Positions 8,031 through 10,621 of a stretch of 10,621 nucleotides of DNA are shown here, piece after piece. This stretch comes from Bacteroidales bacterium (GTDB lineage Bacteria > Bacteroidota > Bacteroidia > Bacteroidales > F082). Position 1 is the stretch's first letter; each line of letters begins with the position of its first letter. The position numbers were made by a program, and so were the translations under genes. The notes under the pieces are model-generated. The model saw nothing but the letters and a program-made list of their open reading frames with translations. It had not been told where the DNA came from and did not search any database. The DNA is taken from NCBI GenBank assembly GCA_900771045.1, contig CAAGMM010000164.1:1-10621 (forward strand), in the 5' to 3' direction.

Positions 8031-8341
8031 ATCAATTCTATTTTATCAGTTTGAACATTTTTGTAAAAAGGTGTAAAATGATAAGATTCCCATTCTTTCT
8101 TGGTATATAGAATGGGATTTATTTTTGCCCCGATGTCCCAGCCTAAAGTAGTGAGAGGATACGTTATCGTATCATAATCAAAACCTCGCAAAACATCTTT
8201 ATCAATCAATATCAACAAATCCCAATCCGAATCAGGACCTGCGTCGCCACGAGCCTGAGAACCATACAGCCACATCTGACCTCCTATAGGAAGAACCTTG
8301 CGACCAACAGATTTAATATGTTCAAGAATTTGTTGATTCAT
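8027..8341 (-). CDS. Minimal nucleotidyltransferase (MNT) of an MNT-HEPN pair
   Basis: 104 residues, a minimal DNA polymerase beta-type nucleotidyltransferase domain with no extra domain. The motif is complete: G27-S28-QARGDAGPDS-D39-W-D41, that is G-S-x10-D-x-D, which binds NTP and metal. The third carboxylate of the fold is not obvious: the strand GAKINPILYT (71-80) has N75-P76. Many members of this subfamily have a similar strand. The C-terminus FTPFYKNVQTDKIELI resembles the usual ending. In studied MNT-HEPN modules the MNT is the antitoxin that AMPylates the HEPN toxin. Here MNT comes first and HEPN second, with a 4-base ATGA overlap. The ATG at 8341 overlaps the TAA of a five-codon upstream frame (see findings). 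Two promoter-like elements lie upstream. Family very sure; partner modification inferred. Confidence 0.9.
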   Translation of the reverse strand: MNQQILEHIKSVGRKVLPIGGQMWLYGSQARGDAGPDSDWDLLILIDKDVLRGFDYDTITYPLTTLGWDIGAKINPILYTKKEWESYHFTPFYKNVQTDKIELI

Positions 8342-8343
8342 TA

Positions 8344-8361
8344 ACCATTATAATTCATGGT
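8344..8361. promoter_or_regulatory. Short inverted repeat just upstream of the MNT start (possible operator)
   Basis: ACCAT (8344-8348) and ATGGT (8357-8361) are inverted around an 8-base AT-rich centre. The repeat lies between the -7-like box and the MNT start codon, where an autoregulatory operator or a leader hairpin could sit. The arms are only 5 bp, so chance is a real possibility. Confidence 0.25.
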
Positions 8362-8363
8362 GG

Positions 8364-8395
8364 TAAAGTTATAAATAAAAATTTATACCTGCAAA
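8364..8395 (-). promoter_or_regulatory. Promoter candidate P1 for the MNT-HEPN genes
   Basis: On the minus strand TTTG (8395-8392) is followed by a 20-base spacer and TAACTTTA (8371-8364), one mismatch from TAnnTTTG. Transcription would start near 8357, leaving a leader of about 16 bases before the MNT ATG. Spacing and position fit the Bacteroidota sigma factor well. Confidence 0.5.
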
Positions 8396-8443
8396 TATTT
8401 GTGTTGTTTTTTGGGCGGACTTCGCACCTTGTATTCTTTCTGG

Positions 8444-8474
8444 TAAAATTATTTATACAACACTATCAGACCAA
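8444..8474 (-). promoter_or_regulatory. Promoter-like element P2, an imperfect copy of P1 80 bp upstream
   Basis: On the minus strand TTG (8474-8472), a 20-base spacer and TAATTTTA (8451-8444) repeat the geometry of P1. On the plus strand TGGTAAAATTATTTATA (8441-8457) matches TGGTAAAGTTATAAATA (8361-8377) at 14 of 17 positions. It may be a second promoter or a duplicated regulatory site. The rest of 8396-8563 holds no gene or terminator that I can support, only a weak 7-bp inverted repeat (8401-8407 with 8457-8463). Confidence 0.3.
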
Positions 8475-8563
8475 GGCTTTGTTGGATCATTCTCATGAAT
8501 ACCTTGATTTCACACCCGCTAAGATTTTCAATGAATTTTACTGCTTATTTGATGGTTTCAAAT

Positions 8564-9487
8564 TTATCTTTTATAATCAAGTTCTCCTTTCTTTGCAATT
8601 CCGTTTTGTGCATCGTATGGATCTAATGTATTGATGTCAATAGAAAACGCAGTTAATTCATTTTCCAAAAAACATTGGCATTCATATATTTCTTCCTTGA
8701 TTTTATCATAAAATGGGAAATCGAAACTTTTTTGGAGCAAAAGCAACATGTATATATTGGAAAAGAGGTTGATTAATGGCTCTTTGTGAGTTTTTAGCAG
8801 TTCGTTTCTTTCTTTAAAATACCGATTCCTTTCAGCAAGGTTTACAGGATTGAACCCAGTTGAAAGTACATCTTTTTGAAGTTCAGCTAGAGTTTGCATA
8901 ATTTGCCCTTGCGTATAATGACATTCGTTTAATGAAAGACAGGTGTTATACCAATAAGCACTTAGGTCTTTTTCTCCTGCTAATTCTGTGTCAAAATCTC
9001 CCAGGAACAAAGCATTAGCCATTACTAAGAATGAACTATATGGATGTGTAGGGGTGGGCAGTACTATTTGGAAGGAGGAATCAATATGTTTAAGCAGATA
9101 TCTTTTTAGAATTTCAGCATTTGACAAATTTGCTTTAATTACTCTATCGGCATATCTTTCCAGGCTGTGGGATTGGTAGATGATAATTGTGCCACTTTGT
9201 AACAATATTGCTATACATTTTTTCTTGTTCCAAAAGAATTCAGCCACAAACTCGGGCTTGTCTTCATAAGCATCTCCTCGCTTGTGTATTTTATAAACGA
9301 CTCCAGAGGATGTTGTATAATCTTCCCAACCTAGAGATACTATCTTCTTCTCCCGTTGGGCTTTTGTGCGTACTAATGCTTGCAGTTTTGGCTTGAGTTT
9401 ATGGGCATAATATGGAAGCACCTCATTGTCAAAATCATTTCTGATGATTTTCATTACTTCCAATTTTGTCATAGTGTCAACAATCAT
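8564..9487 (-). CDS. Unrecognised 307-residue protein with an H-x3-R-x3-R motif
   Basis: I do not recognise this protein. It has no signal peptide. The only markedly hydrophobic run is FSNIYMLLLLQ (242-252), within an otherwise helical region, so it is probably cytoplasmic. Residues 1-50 are basic and helical. Residues 60-105 look like beta strands (VVYKIHK, EFVAEFFW, CIAILLQ, TIIIYQ) and end in SHSLERYADRV, where H107, R111 and R115 form H-x3-R-x3-R, followed by a helix with LSNAEIL. Such a His/Arg helix after beta strands recalls small RNase-like toxin domains such as DUF4258, but this is only a resemblance. Residues 150-280 are helical, with several cysteines (C183, C189, C270, C272). The ATG overlaps the stop of the upstream LRR gene as ATGA, so the two are translationally coupled and probably act together. 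In-frame ATGs at codons 6 and 12 are alternative starts. Existence as a gene is very likely; function unknown. Confidence 0.85.
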   Translation of the reverse strand: MIVDTMTKLEVMKIIRNDFDNEVLPYYAHKLKPKLQALVRTKAQREKKIVSLGWEDYTTSSGVVYKIHKRGDAYEDKPEFVAEFFWNKKKCIAILLQSGTIIIYQSHSLERYADRVIKANLSNAEILKRYLLKHIDSSFQIVLPTPTHPYSSFLVMANALFLGDFDTELAGEKDLSAYWYNTCLSLNECHYTQGQIMQTLAELQKDVLSTGFNPVNLAERNRYFKERNELLKTHKEPLINLFSNIYMLLLLQKSFDFPFYDKIKEEIYECQCFLENELTAFSIDINTLDPYDAQNGIAKKGELDYKR

Positions 9488-10125
9488 TTCTTTACGATAT
9501 TTCCATTCTTTAATACAAATCCGTTACTTAACAAGAAATCTAAGAACTCGGCCCATGAACCAAATAATTGATCTTCATACTTTATTTCGCTAAATGATTC
9601 TCGGGATTGTGGTTCGATACGCTTTACACTAGTTGGAATCACAATACTTTTGAGATTATTAGCCATATAGAAGGCATTAACTCCTATTTCTTCCAATCCT
9701 TCTGGAAGTATTATTGACGAAATTTTACAATCTTTAAAAGAACAGTTTGCTATTCTTTTCGTGCCAGTCATGATAACATGATGTTGGATCATTGTAGGAC
9801 ATGCAACAAGTTCTATCATGTGTTTTCTTCTTGAATTTCCTTCTCGATCATATCCTTTCTTGGTGTATAGGACACCTTCTTTTGTCTGAAAGACCTTGTT
9901 ACCATTGGAAACGACAAAACGTGCAAATTCAACTCGCTCCAATCCGTTCCACTTAATAGACGTTACATTATCAGGCACATGCAATTCCACCATGTCAACA
10001 AATCCTTCTGTATCAGTCCCTGAAACCATATTGTTTGTATTGTCATCCATATTTACTACAGCTTCCGAATGGACGATTTTAATGAGGCCATAAACCTTTG
10101 ATTGCTTAAAAATATCAGAACTCAT
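9484..10125 (-). CDS. Short BspA-like leucine-rich repeat protein, apparently non-secreted
   Basis: 213 residues. Residues about 121-171 carry two BspA-type (LRR_5) repeats: ISSIILPEGLEEIGVNAF and NNLKSIVIPTSVKRIEP. Before them, VFQTKEGVLYTKKGY (78-92) is the strand-turn segment common ahead of these repeats. The C-terminal 40 residues are not repeat-like and contain FGSWAEFLDFLLSNGFVL. BspA-like proteins are usually secreted adhesins, but this N-terminus (MSSDIFKQSKVYGLIKIVHS) has no signal peptide or lipobox, so the protein is likely cytoplasmic and the repeats are probably a protein-binding platform. Its stop overlaps the next start as ATGA, coupling it to the 307-residue protein. An exact TATTTTTG -7-like box lies about 35 bases upstream of the ATG. 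It has far fewer repeats than typical BspA proteins, so it could be a reduced relative of the neighbouring LRR gene. LRR class is sure; role unknown. Confidence 0.87.
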   Translation of the reverse strand: MSSDIFKQSKVYGLIKIVHSEAVVNMDDNTNNMVSGTDTEGFVDMVELHVPDNVTSIKWNGLERVEFARFVVSNGNKVFQTKEGVLYTKKGYDREGNSRRKHMIELVACPTMIQHHVIMTGTKRIANCSFKDCKISSIILPEGLEEIGVNAFYMANNLKSIVIPTSVKRIEPQSRESFSEIKYEDQLFGSWAEFLDFLLSNGFVLKNGNIVKK

Positions 10126-10158
10126 AAATTATTGCTGTGGTTTTAATCATTAAATACG

Positions 10159-10166
10159 CAAAAATA
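10159..10166 (-). promoter_or_regulatory. -7-like box (TATTTTTG) for the LRR / 307-residue gene pair
   Basis: Read on the minus strand, 10166-10159 is TATTTTTG, an exact TAnnTTTG match giving a leader of roughly 25-30 bases. No TTG lies at the expected 19-21 base distance upstream. The would-be spacer holds an A8 run (T8 on the plus strand at 10171-10178). The rest of 10126-10348 holds no gene. Downstream of the neighbouring LRR gene no convincing terminator is visible; only a 6-bp inverted repeat (GTCAAA 10228-10233, TTTGAC 10274-10279) was noticed. Confidence 0.4.
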
Positions 10167-10348
10167 GTAGTTTTTTTTGAATTAAAGCATATAAAACATT
10201 CGTATGATCCAGCTATTAACGTAAAAAGTCAAAAATCACAATACCACATAAAAACGATTATCAGAGGTTAAAATTTGACAGCTCCTTTGTTTTATCGTGA
10301 ATCCATCTGAAAACTATTTGTAGAAATGCCATGAAAAGACTTAGCAAG

Positions 10349-10621
10349 TTAAAGAGACTCTAAAATAGTGCAATCCTCATCAAATGCTCCATCTCCAATT
10401 TTCGTCACAGAATTCGGAATTACAATAGATTTCAAGCCGTTGCAACCCTCAAAGGCACGACCTCCAATTTTCGTCACTGAATTCGAAATAACAACAGATT
10501 CCAATCCGCTACAAGCCCCAAATGTTCCAATTCCAATTTTCGTCACAGAATTCGGAATTACAATAGATTTCAAACTGCTGCAAATCTTAAATGCTCCATC
10601 TCCTATTTCCGTTACAGAATT
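10349..10621 (-). CDS. BspA-like leucine-rich repeat protein, C-terminal end (5' end outside the window)
   Basis: The frame is open from the window edge (10621) to a TAA at 10351-10349, giving 90 residues. It consists of successive 23-residue BspA-type repeats with the pattern NSVTKIGxxAFxxCxxLKSIVIP. It ends abruptly after the last repeat at DEDCTILESL, with no sorting signal or other C-terminal domain. A TTG codon at 10573-10571 could be mistaken for a start, but it lies inside a repeat and the frame continues upstream, so the true start is off the window. BspA-like repeat proteins are often surface adhesins in oral and gut Bacteroidota and in some protists. The N-terminus needed to decide secretion is missing. 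The next gene downstream is also an LRR protein, 223 bp away on the same strand. Confidence 0.88.
   Translation of the reverse strand, partial: NSVTEIGDGAFKICSSLKSIVIPNSVTKIGIGTFGACSGLESVVISNSVTKIGGRAFEGCNGLKSIVIPNSVTKIGDGAFDEDCTILESL
10395..10621. repeat. Tandem 69-bp repeats encoding the LRR units
   Basis: The segment beginning CCAATTTTCGTCAC starts at 10395, 10464 and 10533, with a diverged copy at 10602, an exact 69-bp (23-codon) period. Copies at 10395-10435 and 10533-10573 are identical over 41 bp, while the copy between them differs, suggesting a 138-bp higher-order unit or recent conversion. The array continues past the window edge. Confidence 0.85.

Noticed and set aside
8401..8463. 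Inverted repeat GTGTTGT / ACAACAC as possible insertion-sequence ends
   Set aside because: Only 7 bp with a 49-base centre, no transposase and no flanking target duplication. Chance is likely in AT-rich sequence.
8401..8634. Plus-strand frame of 77 codons starting with GTG in the gap before the 307-residue gene
   Set aside because: Its 3' third overlaps the end of the 307-residue gene in antisense, the composition (many F, L, Y) looks like translated AT-rich DNA, and no family is recognised.
10171..10178. A8/T8 run in the promoter spacer of the LRR/307-residue pair as a phase-variation switch
   Set aside because: No matching -33 box is present at any nearby spacing, and an 8-base run is short and unremarkable in such AT-rich DNA.
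10228..10279. Inverted repeat GTCAAA / TTTGAC as a terminator for the LRR gene
   Set aside because: A 6-bp AU-rich stem with a 40-base loop is too weak to act as an intrinsic terminator.
10349..10573. Reading the terminal LRR frame as a complete 74-residue gene starting at the TTG at 10573
   Set aside because: The frame continues upstream to the window edge in the same repeat register, so the TTG is an internal Leu codon.
10349..10621. Possible CRISPR-like array because of regular repeats
   Set aside because: The 69-bp units have no unique spacers, keep one open frame throughout, and encode the BspA-type repeat.

Overview
The window looks like Bacteroidales/Bacteroidota chromosome. The evidence is an EF-G2-type elongation factor G paralogue, a very long Bacteroidota-style alpha-2-macroglobulin (A2M), BspA-like leucine-rich repeat (LRR) proteins, and upstream regions with TTTG / TAnnTTTG promoter-like boxes and no clear Shine-Dalgarno sites. 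By eye, base composition falls from GC-richer at the left (EF-G gene) to AT-rich at the right (MNT/HEPN, unknown and LRR genes). This suggests core sequence running into accessory sequence.

Layout. (1) 1-1026, plus strand: C-terminal part of an EF-G2-like factor, the only plus-strand gene. It converges on everything else at a terminator region (1041-1127). (2) 7400-1165, minus strand: a two-gene unit of a secreted 1885-residue A2M followed, with an ATGA overlap, by the RNA 2',3'-cyclic phosphodiesterase ThpR. The A2M keeps the thioester-domain scaffold but has Ser-Pro-Glu-Tyr where Cys-x-Glu-Gln is expected. (3) 7401-7619: an intergenic segment with a GC-rich, strongly self-complementary core, Bacteroidota promoter-like boxes on both strands, and a perfect 14-bp direct repeat that covers the stop codon of the next gene. 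It may be a small RNA gene or a structured leader. (4) 8341-7620, minus strand: a nucleotidyltransferase (MNT) / HEPN pair with an ATGA overlap, preceded by two similar promoter-like elements 80 bp apart. This is the architecture of MNT-HEPN toxin-antitoxin or defence modules. (5) 10125-8564, minus strand: another ATGA-coupled pair, a short BspA-like LRR protein with no visible signal peptide and an unrecognised 307-residue protein with an H-x3-R-x3-R motif. (6) 10621-10349, minus strand: the C-terminal end of another BspA-like LRR protein made of exact 69-bp repeats.

How the genes may work together. A2M and ThpR are probably co-transcribed, although one is extracytoplasmic and the other cytoplasmic. 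MNT and HEPN very likely act as a pair. The LRR/307-residue pair is the best candidate for something undescribed, because its two genes are translationally coupled and sit beside a toxin-antitoxin-like module and a recombination-prone LRR gene. A joint function is inference only. No tRNA, rRNA, CRISPR array, complete insertion sequence or origin was seen.
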